From positions 1 through 10,323 of the forward strand of contig JAEWYL010000049.1 of NCBI GenBank assembly GCA_023395675.1: DNA of 10,323 nt, given 5' to 3'. The translations under genes were made by a program, and so were the position numbers. Below, in pieces: positions 1 to 6,757 of this stretch. This DNA is from Chloroflexota bacterium (GTDB lineage: Bacteria > Chloroflexota > Anaerolineae > Anaerolineales > UBA4823). Below the pieces are notes generated by a model, which was not told the origin of the DNA, ran no database searches, and saw nothing but the letters and a program-made list of their open reading frames with translations. The stretch's first letter is position 1. Every line of letters starts with the position of its first letter.

Positions 1-1438
1 GGACCTGATCAAAGCGCAGTTTGGATGGAGCGACGAAGAACTCTACGACCATTTCACCTTCGATTTGCAGGTGCGCTTTGCCTTAGGCTTGCATGACTTG
101 AAAGAAGGCGATTTTGAGATCCGCACCCTGTACTACTTCCGTCGTCATCTGGCAGACCATTTCCTGAAAACCGGGGAGAACCTGCTGCAAACCGCTTTCG
201 AGCAGATGACCGATCAGCAAGCGCGAGCCCACCAGGTCAACTTGAAGGTGCAGCGCATGGACAGCACCCAGATCATGAGCAACATCGTGGATGCCAGCCG
301 TCTACAGCTCCTGGTGGAAGTCATTCAGCGCCTGGCACGGGTGCTGAATGCAGCCGAGCAAGCGCACTATGCGGAACTGCTAGCGCCTTATGTGGCGAAG
401 CGGGCGCAGCAGTTCATCTATCCAGTCAAAGGCAAGGAAGCCTGGGAGGCGCGCCTGGCTGAGATTGGGCAGGTCATGTACCGCCTGGTAACCGAGCTGG
501 CTGCGGCTTACGAACAGGAGCCCGTCTACCTGGTTTTCAAGCGCAGCTTTGAAGACAACTACCAGGTCGAAGCACAGACGGTGCGTGCGCTTGACAACGC
601 CGAGATTCCGGCTGGCTGCTTGCAGTCGGTGGATGACCTGGAAGCCACGTATCGCAAGAAAGGTCCCAAGGGTTTCAAGGGCTATGTGGCCAACCTGGCG
701 GAAAGCTGCACGCCCGACAATCCCTTGCAGTTGATCACCCAGATCCAGGTGGCGCCCAATCATCAAGACGACGCCGATTTGTTGGCCGAGAGCCTGCCCC
801 ATCTGAAAGCCCGCACGGGAGTAGAAGACCTGTATGTGGATGGCGCCTTCGGCAGTCCGGGAGTGGATCAAGCTTCCATCGACCAAAAGGTTGAAATCGT
901 ACAGACCGGCATTCGAGGCCATGCCCCGGTTCCAGGCAAGCTCAACCTGGCGGATTTTGAGATCCAGCAGGACGAGCAAGGCAAGCCGATCCAGATGACC
1001 TGCCCGGGTGGACAAACGGTCATCGTTGAGCCGGGACGCACCACGGGCTACCTCGTCCATTTTGAGCCGCACATCTGTCAGAACTGCCCTTTCTTCCAGG
1101 AGAACCGCTGCCGGGCACAAGCAGGCAAGAAGGATCCGCACCCGAAGTTGAGCTTCACCCAGCAAGAAGTCAACTGGGCCCGGCGGCGCAGACGCCATCA
1201 GGCCTTCAAGAAAGAAGAAGGCAACTTGCGAGCGGCGGTGGAAGCCACCCTCCGTTCCCTCAAACACCCTTTCCCAGGGGGCAAGCTGCCGGTCAGGGGC
1301 TTGTTCCGGACCACTTGCATGATCGTTGCTTCGGCGGCTATGATCAATACGAGGCGTATCCAGCGCTTTCTGAATGAAAACAGCGAGCCGAGGGGACCAG
1401 GAAAGGGGAGCCAGAGCCTTCAAATGACCGCAGCTTGA
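1..1438 (+). mobile_element. Partial IS1182-family insertion sequence (left end outside window)
   Basis: The transposase gene implies an insertion sequence of the IS1182 type. Its left inverted repeat is outside the window, so the right inverted repeat cannot be identified by pairing. The right boundary must lie somewhere after the stop codon, probably in the AT-rich stretch before the palindromic element that begins near 1590. The span given is the minimum supported by the gene. Confidence 0.6.
2..1438 (+). CDS. IS1182-like transposase, 5'-truncated by the window edge
   Basis: The reading frame is open from the first bases to the stop at 1436-1438, giving about 478 visible residues; the true start lies upstream. 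The sequence reads like IS1182-type transposases: an N-terminal DUF772-like region (FDLQVRFALGLHDL, then RTLYYFRRHL), a DDE core and a C-terminal segment with a Cys cluster (CQNCPFFQENRC) typical of DDE_Tnp_1_6. Likely catalytic acids are Asp in MDSTQ (codon 260-262), Asp in VDGAFGS (839-841) and Glu in AVEATLR (1241-1243); this assignment is by motif position, not alignment. The enzyme would cut and join the element's ends during transposition. The frame looks intact over the visible part. GC content is visibly lower than in the men operon, consistent with acquired DNA. A TTG at 65 can serve as a nominal start, but homology continues upstream of it, so I treat the gene as partial. Confidence 0.88.
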   Translation, partial: DLIKAQFGWSDEELYDHFTFDLQVRFALGLHDLKEGDFEIRTLYYFRRHLADHFLKTGENLLQTAFEQMTDQQARAHQVNLKVQRMDSTQIMSNIVDASRLQLLVEVIQRLARVLNAAEQAHYAELLAPYVAKRAQQFIYPVKGKEAWEARLAEIGQVMYRLVTELAAAYEQEPVYLVFKRSFEDNYQVEAQTVRALDNAEIPAGCLQSVDDLEATYRKKGPKGFKGYVANLAESCTPDNPLQLITQIQVAPNHQDDADLLAESLPHLKARTGVEDLYVDGAFGSPGVDQASIDQKVEIVQTGIRGHAPVPGKLNLADFEIQQDEQGKPIQMTCPGGQTVIVEPGRTTGYLVHFEPHICQNCPFFQENRCRAQAGKKDPHPKLSFTQQEVNWARRRRRHQAFKKEEGNLRAAVEATLRSLKHPFPGGKLPVRGLFRTTCMIVASAAMINTRRIQRFLNENSEPRGPGKGSQSLQMTAA

Positions 1439-1455
1439 ATCGGCGCGGTTTTTTT
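1427..1455 (+). terminator. Weak intrinsic terminator at the transposase stop
   Basis: ACCGC (1427-1431) can pair with GCGGT (1445-1449), followed directly by a run of seven T (1449-1455). The stem is only 5 bp with a long loop that contains the stop codon, so it is a weak candidate. It would limit read-through from the transposase into the regulator gene. Confidence 0.3.
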
Positions 1456-1644
1456 GATCTGTTTTTGGACCCTACCTGGAACCAATACTGCTGATTTTTC
1501 GTTGGACGTTCACTGGTTTCGGTTTTTAAAGTGCTGTTTTTGCAGTCAAGTCACCTGTGGTTTTTATTTGTCACAATTGCACACCGATAAACGCAGAGGA
1601 AAAACCCGGACCATTAACGCCTGAGCGAGAGGGGAAAAAGATGT
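1439..1644. other. Gene-free AT-richer spacer downstream of the transposase
   Basis: There is no credible coding frame here. The stretch is rich in T-runs (for example around 1449-1455 and 1523-1528) and contrasts with the GC-rich operon. It should contain the right end of the insertion sequence, but I cannot define it without the left inverted repeat. From about 1590 it enters the outer arm of the palindromic element described separately. Confidence 0.5.
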
Positions 1645-1745
1645 CTCTCGCCAAGACGCAAAGACGCCAAGGAAGAAGAAGATAATTCTTCTTTGCGCTT
1701 TTGCGTCTTTGTGAGAGTTTTTTTCTCCTATTTTCTATCTGCGTT
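1590..1745. repeat. Nested palindromic intergenic element
   Basis: The inner arms at 1645-1680 and 1685-1717 form a long imperfect hairpin: CTCTCGCCAAGACGCAAAG on the left faces the reverse complement of CTTTTGCGTCTTTGTGAGAG on the right, with a few mismatches and a tip near 1681-1684. The left arm contains two AAGACGC units (1653-1659, 1661-1667). Outside this, AACGCAGA (1590-1597) and TCTGCGTT (1738-1745) are exact reverse complements, so the whole block is a nested palindrome. From memory, strings of this AAGACGCAAAGACGC type occur as dispersed intergenic repeats in several bacterial groups; I could not verify that here. It could be a MITE-like element or a bidirectional transcription end. 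Confidence 0.6.
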
Positions 1746-1823
1746 CAACTGCGGGTCCTGCTTTTGTCGCTCGAACCCGTCCCCCTGCCCGATGCTGGAG
1801 CTTGTGCAGAATTGGACAAACTG

Positions 1824-1832
1824 TGTTATGAT
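1824..1832 (+). promoter_or_regulatory. Extended -10 promoter for tetR-men operon
   Basis: TGTTATGAT matches the extended -10 form TG-N-TATAAT, with TATGAT at 1827-1832. A poor -35 candidate (TTGTGC, 1802-1807) lies 19 bp upstream; the better-looking TTGGAC at 1813-1818 is too close. Initiation would fall near 1839-1841, immediately in front of the operator palindrome, which is the expected arrangement for repression. Confidence 0.5.
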
Positions 1833-1842
1833 TGGGGACGAA

Positions 1843-1862
1843 CAGACCGTCCGGTCGGTCTG
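1843..1862. promoter_or_regulatory. TetR-family operator palindrome
   Basis: CAGACCGTCCGGTCGGTCTG is a 20-bp inverted repeat in which 9 of 10 half-site positions match (CAGACCGTCC against CAGACCGACC). The form GACCG(N)CCGGTCGGTC is familiar from TetR/AcrR-type operators. It starts about 10 bp after the -10 hexamer and ends 16 bp before the tetR start codon, so bound repressor would block initiation. This supports autoregulation of tetR and, because menF overlaps tetR, control of the downstream operon. Confidence 0.8.
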
Positions 1863-1878
1863 AAACCAGGGAGGTTGG

Positions 1879-2502
1879 ATGGACGAGACACCGCGCAAGC
1901 AAAACACACTCGAAGATGACCCGGGCACGACCCGGGGGCGCATCCTGGACGCGGCCCTGGGGGTGTTCTCGCGCAAGGGCTATCACGCCACGCGCATGGA
2001 TGAGATCGTGGAAGAATCTCACACCTCCAAAGGGGCCATCTACTTCCATTTTCCGAACAAGGAGCGGCTTTTCCTGGCCCTGGTGGACCAGTTCGCCAAC
2101 CTGCTGGAGCGGCGGGTGACGGAGGCCATCCGCGAGCAGGAGGCGGGGATGGGCCGGGTGCGCGTGGCCCTGGAGACCTGCCTGCAGACCTTCGGGCGCT
2201 ACCGCCGCCCGTCCAAGATCCTGCTGGTGCAGGCGGTGGGCCTGGGCGCCGCCTTCGAGGAGAAGCGCAACGCCATCAACGAGCGCTTCGCGCGCCTGAT
2301 CGCCGGCTACCTGCAGGAGGCTATCGAGAACGGGGAGATCGAGCTGGTGGACACGGAAGTCATTTCGCTGGCCTGGATGGGCGCCATCTACGCCCTGGTC
2401 ATCCACTGGCTCACCACCAACGAGCCGGAGCCGGAGCGCATCCTGGCGGCGCTGGTGCCCGCCCTGCTCAAGAGCGTGGGGTATGAAGAGCCGCTGGACT
2501 GA
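1879..2502 (+). CDS. TetR/AcrR-family transcriptional regulator
   Basis: This 207-residue protein has the normal length for a TetR repressor. Residues 19-65 form the DNA-binding domain: RGRILDAALGVFSRKGYHA, then a helix-turn-helix ending in the signature TSKGAIYFHFPNKERLF. The remainder is a mainly helical ligand-binding and dimerisation domain that I cannot assign to a ligand class. The ATG at 1879 is chosen because AGGGAGG (1868-1874) sits just upstream and the HTH falls at the usual distance from it. A TetR palindrome and an extended -10 promoter precede the gene, so it very likely represses itself. Its last 20 bp overlap the start of menF, which implies co-transcription and translational coupling. 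The inferred role is local control of menaquinone synthesis, with the effector unknown; a pathway product, a quinone or an acyl-CoA are possibilities only. Confidence 0.92.
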   Translation: MDETPRKQNTLEDDPGTTRGRILDAALGVFSRKGYHATRMDEIVEESHTSKGAIYFHFPNKERLFLALVDQFANLLERRVTEAIREQEAGMGRVRVALETCLQTFGRYRRPSKILLVQAVGLGAAFEEKRNAINERFARLIAGYLQEAIENGEIELVDTEVISLAWMGAIYALVIHWLTTNEPEPERILAALVPALLKSVGYEEPLD

Positions 2503-3892
2503 GGGCCGCGCCGCCCAGCGCCTGGTGAGCCTCAGCCGCCCGGTGGAGGGCCTCACCCCGGGCCAGTTCCTGCGCGCCGCCCGCGGCCAGGAGCGCTTCT
2601 ACTGGCGCGAGGCGGGCCGCCCGGAGGTCTTCGCCGGTTTCGGCGCGGCCGCCGAGCTCAAAGCCTGGGGCCGGGGGCGCTTCGCGGAGATCGAGCGGCA
2701 GGCGCGCCGCCTCTTCTCCGGGGCCTATATTCACGCTCCCGGGCACGCCCTGGCGGCCCCGCGCCTGGTCGGGGGCTTCGCCTTCCGCGACGATTTCATC
2801 CCCGACGAGGCCTGGTCGGCCTTCCACCCGGCCCATTTTATCCTGCCGCACTTCCAGATCGCCTGGAGCGAGGGCGAGTGCCGCCTGACCCTCAACGCCC
2901 TGGCCCCGGCCGGCGAAGAGGTCTCCGCGGTCTGCGCCTCGCTGGAAGAGGCGCTGGAGCTGCGCCGCCGCTGGCTGCTGCGAGAGGCGGGGAAGGCCCC
3001 GGCGAACGGCAGGCCCGAGACCGCGGCGCGATCCGGCGCCGGGCCGGTGCGGCTGCGCTACCCGATGGCCGCGGAGGACTGGGAGCGCATGCTCCGCTCG
3101 GCCCTGGAGCGCATCCGGGCGGGGGAATTGAAGAAGGTGGTGCTGGCGCGCATGTGCGAGGTCCGGGCCGGGTCCGGGATCGAGATCGAGCCCGTGCTGG
3201 AGAGCCTGGACGAGGCCTACCCCGGCTGCTACCGCTTCCTGTTCGAGCCGCGCCCCGGGCACGCCTTCGTGGGCGCCACCCCCGAGCTGCTGGTTGAGGT
3301 GCAGGGGCAGGAGCTGCGCACCATGGCCCTGGCGGGCTCCATCGGGCGCGGGCACACCGAGGCGGAGGACGCCGCCCTGAGGCGGGAGCTGCTGGAGAGC
3401 CCGAAGGAGCGCCACGAGCACCGCCTGGTGGTGGAGGCCATCCGCCGGCGGCTGGACGGCTGGAGCGCGGAGAAGAGCTTCCCCCGCCAGCCGCAGGTCC
3501 TGGCGTTGAGCAATATCCAGCACCTGCACACCCCCATGCAGGCCCGGCTGCGGCGGGCCGAGGGGGTGCTGCCCCTCGCCGCCCACCTGCACCCCACCCC
3601 CGCCCTGGGCGGGACGCCGCGCGCCCGCGCCCTGGCCTTTATCCGCGCCGAGGAGCCGGTCACCCGCGGCTGGTATGCCGGCCCGGTGGGCTGGATCGGC
3701 CCCGAGCTGGACGGGGTTTTCGCGGTCGCCATCCGCTCGGCTGTAATCCAGAACGAGCGCGCCTGGCTCTACGCCGGGGGCGGGATCGTGGCCGACTCTG
3801 AGCCGAGGCGAGAATGGCAGGAGACCGCCCTGAAATTCAGACCGGTGCTGCGGGCCCTGGGAATGGAAAGCGAGGTACTCAGCCGGGCATGA
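2483..3892 (+). CDS. menF: Isochorismate synthase MenF
   Basis: MenF converts chorismate to isochorismate, the committed entry to menaquinone synthesis, with Mg2+ in the cytoplasm. The protein has 469 residues, close to Bacillus MenF and longer than the E. coli enzyme. The C-terminal chorismate-binding domain carries the family's key residues: Lys218 in KKVVLAR (general base, equivalent to Lys190 of E. coli MenF), Glu268 in GATPELL (general acid), and Mg2+ ligands Glu312 in KERHEH and Glu447 in EWQET. The spacings from the lysine (50, 94 and 229 residues) equal those in EntC. HLHPTPALGGTP and GWYAGPVGW are also typical of isochorismate synthases rather than anthranilate synthases. The ATG at 2483 lies inside the tetR end (20-bp overlap) with GTGGGG just upstream. 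Salicylate or enterobactin-type isochorismate synthases are alternatives, but the men neighbours settle the role. Confidence 0.95.
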   Translation: MKSRWTEGRAAQRLVSLSRPVEGLTPGQFLRAARGQERFYWREAGRPEVFAGFGAAAELKAWGRGRFAEIERQARRLFSGAYIHAPGHALAAPRLVGGFAFRDDFIPDEAWSAFHPAHFILPHFQIAWSEGECRLTLNALAPAGEEVSAVCASLEEALELRRRWLLREAGKAPANGRPETAARSGAGPVRLRYPMAAEDWERMLRSALERIRAGELKKVVLARMCEVRAGSGIEIEPVLESLDEAYPGCYRFLFEPRPGHAFVGATPELLVEVQGQELRTMALAGSIGRGHTEAEDAALRRELLESPKERHEHRLVVEAIRRRLDGWSAEKSFPRQPQVLALSNIQHLHTPMQARLRRAEGVLPLAAHLHPTPALGGTPRARALAFIRAEEPVTRGWYAGPVGWIGPELDGVFAVAIRSAVIQNERAWLYAGGGIVADSEPRREWQETALKFRPVLRALGMESEVLSRA

Positions 3893-5649
3893 ACCCCAAC
3901 CTGTCCCTCTCTGCTCTGATCGTGGACGAGCTGGCGCGCGTGGGGCTGCGCGAGGTGTGCATCGCCCCGGGCTCCCGCTCCACTCCGCTCGCCCTGGCTT
4001 TCGCCGCCCACCCGGCCATCCGGGTCTACCTGCACCTGGACGAACGCAGCGCGGCCTTCTTCGCCCTGGGGCTCGCCATGGGCGGGGGCAGACCCGCGGC
4101 GCTGCTGTGCACCTCGGGCTCGGCGGCGGCGAACTTCTTCCCCGCCGTCATCGAGGCGCGCATGTCGCGCCTGCCCCTGCTGGTGCTGACCGCCGACCGC
4201 CCGCACGAGCTGCGCGGCAGCGGGGCCAACCAGACCATTGACCAGGTCAAGCTGTACGGGGACCAGGTGCTCTGGTCGGTGGACCTGCCCCTGCCCGAGG
4301 CGGAGCCGCCCGCGCTGGTGGAGCGCAGCCTGCGCGCGCTGGCGGCCCGGGCGTACGCCGCGGCGGACGGGATTGTGAAGGGCCCCGTCCACCTCAATTT
4401 TCCCTTCCGCAAGCCGCTGGAGCCGGAGCCCGGAGAGGGTCTGCCGGTCTTCGATTGGGAGGCGGGCGCGCCGCCCCAGGCCCGCCTGCTGCGGGGCCGC
4501 GTCGCCCCGGAGGCGAGCCAGGCGCGCGAGCTGGGCGAGCTGATCGCCGCCCACCCGCGCGGCCTGATCGTCTGCGGTCCGGGCTGCCCGGGCGGAGACT
4601 TCCCCGCCGCGGTGAGCGAGCTGAGCCGCCGCAGCGGCTACCCGCTCCTGGCGGACCCGCTCTCCGGGCTGCGGTTTGGCTGCCCCGGCAGCCTGGGCGG
4701 CTACGAGGCCTACATGGGCCGGCCCGCGCTGCGCGAGCGCCTGCTGGGCGAGGCCCAGGTGGTGCTGCGCTTCGGGGGCGTGCCCACCTCGGCCGCCCTG
4801 ATGAACGGTCTGGACGCGCTGCAGCCCCGGGCCCGCGTCCACGTCGTGGAGCACGGGGTCTGGCAGGACGACACGCACCGCACGACCCTCTTCCTGCAGG
4901 CCGACCCGGCCCTCGCCTGCCGGGCCCTGCTGCCCTTCCTGCCCGGGCGGGAGGAGAGCGCCTGGGCGGGCCGCCTGCAGTCTGCCGAGCGCCGCTACTG
5001 GGAGGCCCTGGAGGAAGCCCTACAGAGCCTGCCGCTCACCGAAGGGTGGGCGGCGGCGGAGACCCTGGCCGCGCTGCCGGAGGGGGGGCGCCTGTGGGCC
5101 GGGAACAGCCTGCCGGTGCGCCACCTGGACGCCTACGCCCGGCCCTCGGACCGGCGCATCCAGGTTTACGGCAGCCGCGGGGCCAGCGGCATTGACGGCA
5201 ACCTGTCCACCGCCCTGGGTGTGGCCGCCTGCGACCGCGAGCGCCCGCTGGCGGCCCTGGTGGGGGACGTCACCTTTTACCACGATATGAACGGGCTCTT
5301 TGCCCTGCGCCGGCACGGCCTGCGCCGCGTCACGTTCGTGCTCCTGAACAACAACGGGGGCGGCATCTTCCGCCGCCTGCCGGTGAGCGCCTGGGAGCCG
5401 CCTTTCGAGGAGCTCTTCCTGACCCCGCACGGGCTGAATTTCGAGCCGGCGGCGGCGATGTACGGGCTGGAGCACCGTTTGGCGCACAGCCGGGAAGACC
5501 TGCGCGCCGCGCTGCAGGAGAGCGTGGGGACGGAGACCCCGCACCTGATCGAGGTGCGCACCGATTCGGAGGCCGACTTCCGCCTGCACCGGGAGGTGAT
5601 GGAAAAAGCCGCCGCGGCGGTCGCCGCCGCCCTCCCGGAGCCGGGGTAG
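3889..5649 (+). CDS. menD: SEPHCHC synthase MenD
   Basis: MenD is the thiamine-diphosphate enzyme that decarboxylates 2-oxoglutarate and adds the product to isochorismate, giving SEPHCHC. From the ATG at 3889 it has 586 residues, normal for the family. The N-terminal PYR domain shows APGSRSTPLA (residues 26-35) and HLDERSAAFFALG, with Glu52 as the cofactor-activating glutamate (Glu55 in E. coli). The C-terminal PP domain has the ThDP/Mg motif GDVTFYHDMNGL (Asp460) and LLNNNGGGIF (Asn487), both offset by 18 from E. coli Asp442 and Asn469. The start at 3889 overlaps the menF stop in an ATGA, the usual translational-coupling arrangement. An in-frame ATG at 3814 would add 25 residues of low-similarity sequence inside menF and is less likely. 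A 255-bp spacer follows, the only loose junction in the operon. Confidence 0.96.
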   Translation: MNPNLSLSALIVDELARVGLREVCIAPGSRSTPLALAFAAHPAIRVYLHLDERSAAFFALGLAMGGGRPAALLCTSGSAAANFFPAVIEARMSRLPLLVLTADRPHELRGSGANQTIDQVKLYGDQVLWSVDLPLPEAEPPALVERSLRALAARAYAAADGIVKGPVHLNFPFRKPLEPEPGEGLPVFDWEAGAPPQARLLRGRVAPEASQARELGELIAAHPRGLIVCGPGCPGGDFPAAVSELSRRSGYPLLADPLSGLRFGCPGSLGGYEAYMGRPALRERLLGEAQVVLRFGGVPTSAALMNGLDALQPRARVHVVEHGVWQDDTHRTTLFLQADPALACRALLPFLPGREESAWAGRLQSAERRYWEALEEALQSLPLTEGWAAAETLAALPEGGRLWAGNSLPVRHLDAYARPSDRRIQVYGSRGASGIDGNLSTALGVAACDRERPLAALVGDVTFYHDMNGLFALRRHGLRRVTFVLLNNNGGGIFRRLPVSAWEPPFEELFLTPHGLNFEPAAAMYGLEHRLAHSREDLRAALQESVGTETPHLIEVRTDSEADFRLHREVMEKAAAAVAAALPEPG

Positions 5650-5760
5650 GCGGGCCTGGGAAACCATGGACTGCCATGGGTGCGCACTCCTGTGTTTGCG
5701 AACGGTGGAGAAACCCAGCAGCCACCGCCGCGAGAGCACCCTCAGGCAGTCAGGGCAAAA

Positions 5761-5814
5761 ATGATGGATGTGGAGGGGCGCAGCCTCTGCACATCCGTCC
5801 AAACATACGGATGA
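5761..5814 (+). CDS. Possible 17-codon leader-type small ORF
   Basis: ATG at 5761 opens a 17-codon frame (MMDVEGRSLCTSVQTYG) ending at TGA 5812-5814. AGGG at 5752-5755 lies 5 bp upstream as a plausible ribosome binding site. The frame lies over both overlapping hairpins of the spacer, a geometry reminiscent of translated leaders. There is no enrichment of aromatic codons beyond one Tyr, and no T-run follows, so classical attenuation is not supported. Chance occurrence of a frame this short is likely. Confidence 0.15.
   Translation: MMDVEGRSLCTSVQTYG
5766..5796 (+). promoter_or_regulatory. Hairpin in menD-menB spacer, overlapping a second one
   Basis: GGATGTG (5766-5772) pairs with CACATCC (5790-5796) and is extended by GAGG with CCTC across a two-base bulge. 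A second perfect inverted repeat, CATCCGT (5792-5798) with ACGGATG (5807-5813), shares bases 5792-5796, so the two stems cannot form together. A regulatory switch is possible, or these are simply the arms of a decayed repeat element. Confidence 0.35.
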
Positions 5815-5904
5815 AGTACTGAGTGGTCAACTCGCGGAAAATAAAAGACTCCGGCTTTTCGAGGAAACTCTGAAGGTTAAAGACAGAAAAGAGGGAAATT
5901 TAGC

Positions 5905-6738
5905 ATGGTGAACTGGCAGACCGTAAAGGATTATTCGGATATCACCTACCAGAAGGCCGACGGCATGGCCCGCATCGCCTTCAACCGCCCCGAGGTGCGC
6001 AACGCCTTCCGCCCGCAGACCATTGACCAGATGATCGAGGCCTTCCGGCACGCCTGGATGGACCCGCAGGTGGGGGTGGTGCTGCTAACCGGGAACGGGC
6101 CTTCGCCGAAAGACGGCAAATACGCCTTCTGCTCCGGCGGGGACCAGCGCGTGCGCGGCCACGGCGGCTACGTGGACGACCGCGGGGCGGCGCGCCTCAA
6201 CGTGCTGGAGCTGCAGCGCATCATCCGCACCATGCCCAAGCCGGTGATCGCCCTGGTGGCGGGCTACGCCATCGGCGGCGGGCACGTGCTGCACGTGCTC
6301 TGCGACCTGACCCTGGCGGCCGACAACGCCGTTTTCGGGCAGACCGGGCCGGTTGTGGGCAGCTTCGACGGCGGCTTCGGCTCCAGCTACCTGGCCCGCA
6401 TCGTGGGGCAGAAGAAGGCGCGCGAGATCTGGTACCTGTGCCGCCAGTACGGGGCCCAGGAGGCGCTGGAGATGGGGCTGGTGAACAAGGTGGTCCCGCT
6501 GGAGCGCCTGGAGGAGGAGGGCGTGGAATGGGCGCAGGAGATCCTGAAGAAGAGCCCCATCGCCATCCGCTTCATCAAGGCGGCGATGAACGCCGACTGC
6601 GACGGCCAGGCCGGGCTGCAGGTGCTGGCGGGGGACGCCACCATGCTGTTTTACATGACCGACGAGGGCAAAGAGGGGCGCGACGCTTACCTGGAGCACC
6701 GGGAGCCGGACTACCGCGGCGAGCCGCGCCGGCCCTGA
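5905..6738 (+). CDS. menB: 1,4-dihydroxy-2-naphthoyl-CoA synthase MenB
   Basis: MenB is a crotonase-fold enzyme that carries out the Dieckmann-type ring closure of o-succinylbenzoyl-CoA to 1,4-dihydroxy-2-naphthoyl-CoA. At 277 residues it is near the E. coli length (285) and very similar across its whole span. Hallmarks are CSGGDQRVRGHGGYVDD (oxyanion region), AGYAIGGGHVLHVLCDL, QTGPVVGSFDGGFG and the C-terminal MTDEGKEGRDAYLEHREPDY. Gln146, Gly148 and Trp176 match the bicarbonate-binding Gln154, Gly156 and Trp184 of E. coli MenB, and Asp155 matches Asp163, so this is the type I, bicarbonate-dependent class rather than the mycobacterial type with an Asp in place of that Gly. GAGGG at 5891-5895 is a good ribosome binding site 9 bp before the ATG. 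The next gene, menE, starts 19 bp after the stop. Confidence 0.97.
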   Translation: MVNWQTVKDYSDITYQKADGMARIAFNRPEVRNAFRPQTIDQMIEAFRHAWMDPQVGVVLLTGNGPSPKDGKYAFCSGGDQRVRGHGGYVDDRGAARLNVLELQRIIRTMPKPVIALVAGYAIGGGHVLHVLCDLTLAADNAVFGQTGPVVGSFDGGFGSSYLARIVGQKKAREIWYLCRQYGAQEALEMGLVNKVVPLERLEEEGVEWAQEILKKSPIAIRFIKAAMNADCDGQAGLQVLAGDATMLFYMTDEGKEGRDAYLEHREPDYRGEPRRP

Positions 6739-6757
6739 GCCTGTGGAGTGGGTTAGG

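Larger units (their letters stand above)
5650..5904. other. menD-menB spacer with hairpins, composition unlike the operon
   Basis: This 255-bp stretch interrupts an otherwise tightly packed operon and is less GC-rich than its neighbours, especially 5800-5904. It contains a repeated CCATGG (either side of ACTG near 5664-5679), two overlapping inverted repeats (5766-5796 and 5792-5813), a possible 17-codon frame (5761-5814) and the menB ribosome binding site (GAGGG, 5891-5895). I found no convincing -35/-10 pair. It may be a small inserted element or a leader region for menBEH-aroF. Confidence 0.5.

Noticed and set aside
1813..1818. TTGGAC as the -35 element of the tetR promoter
   Set aside because: Only 8 bp separate it from TATGAT at 1827, far short of the usual 16-18 bp; the extended -10 explains the promoter better.
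1701..1919. 72-codon plus-strand frame before tetR
   Set aside because: It begins inside the palindromic arm, runs through the promoter and operator, and resembles no protein; tetR in another frame has a full HTH and ribosome binding site.
3814..3888. Earlier in-frame start for menD
   Set aside because: It adds 25 residues of low-similarity sequence lying wholly inside menF; the ATGA overlap at 3889 and the position of APGSRSTPL relative to E. coli MenD favour 3889.
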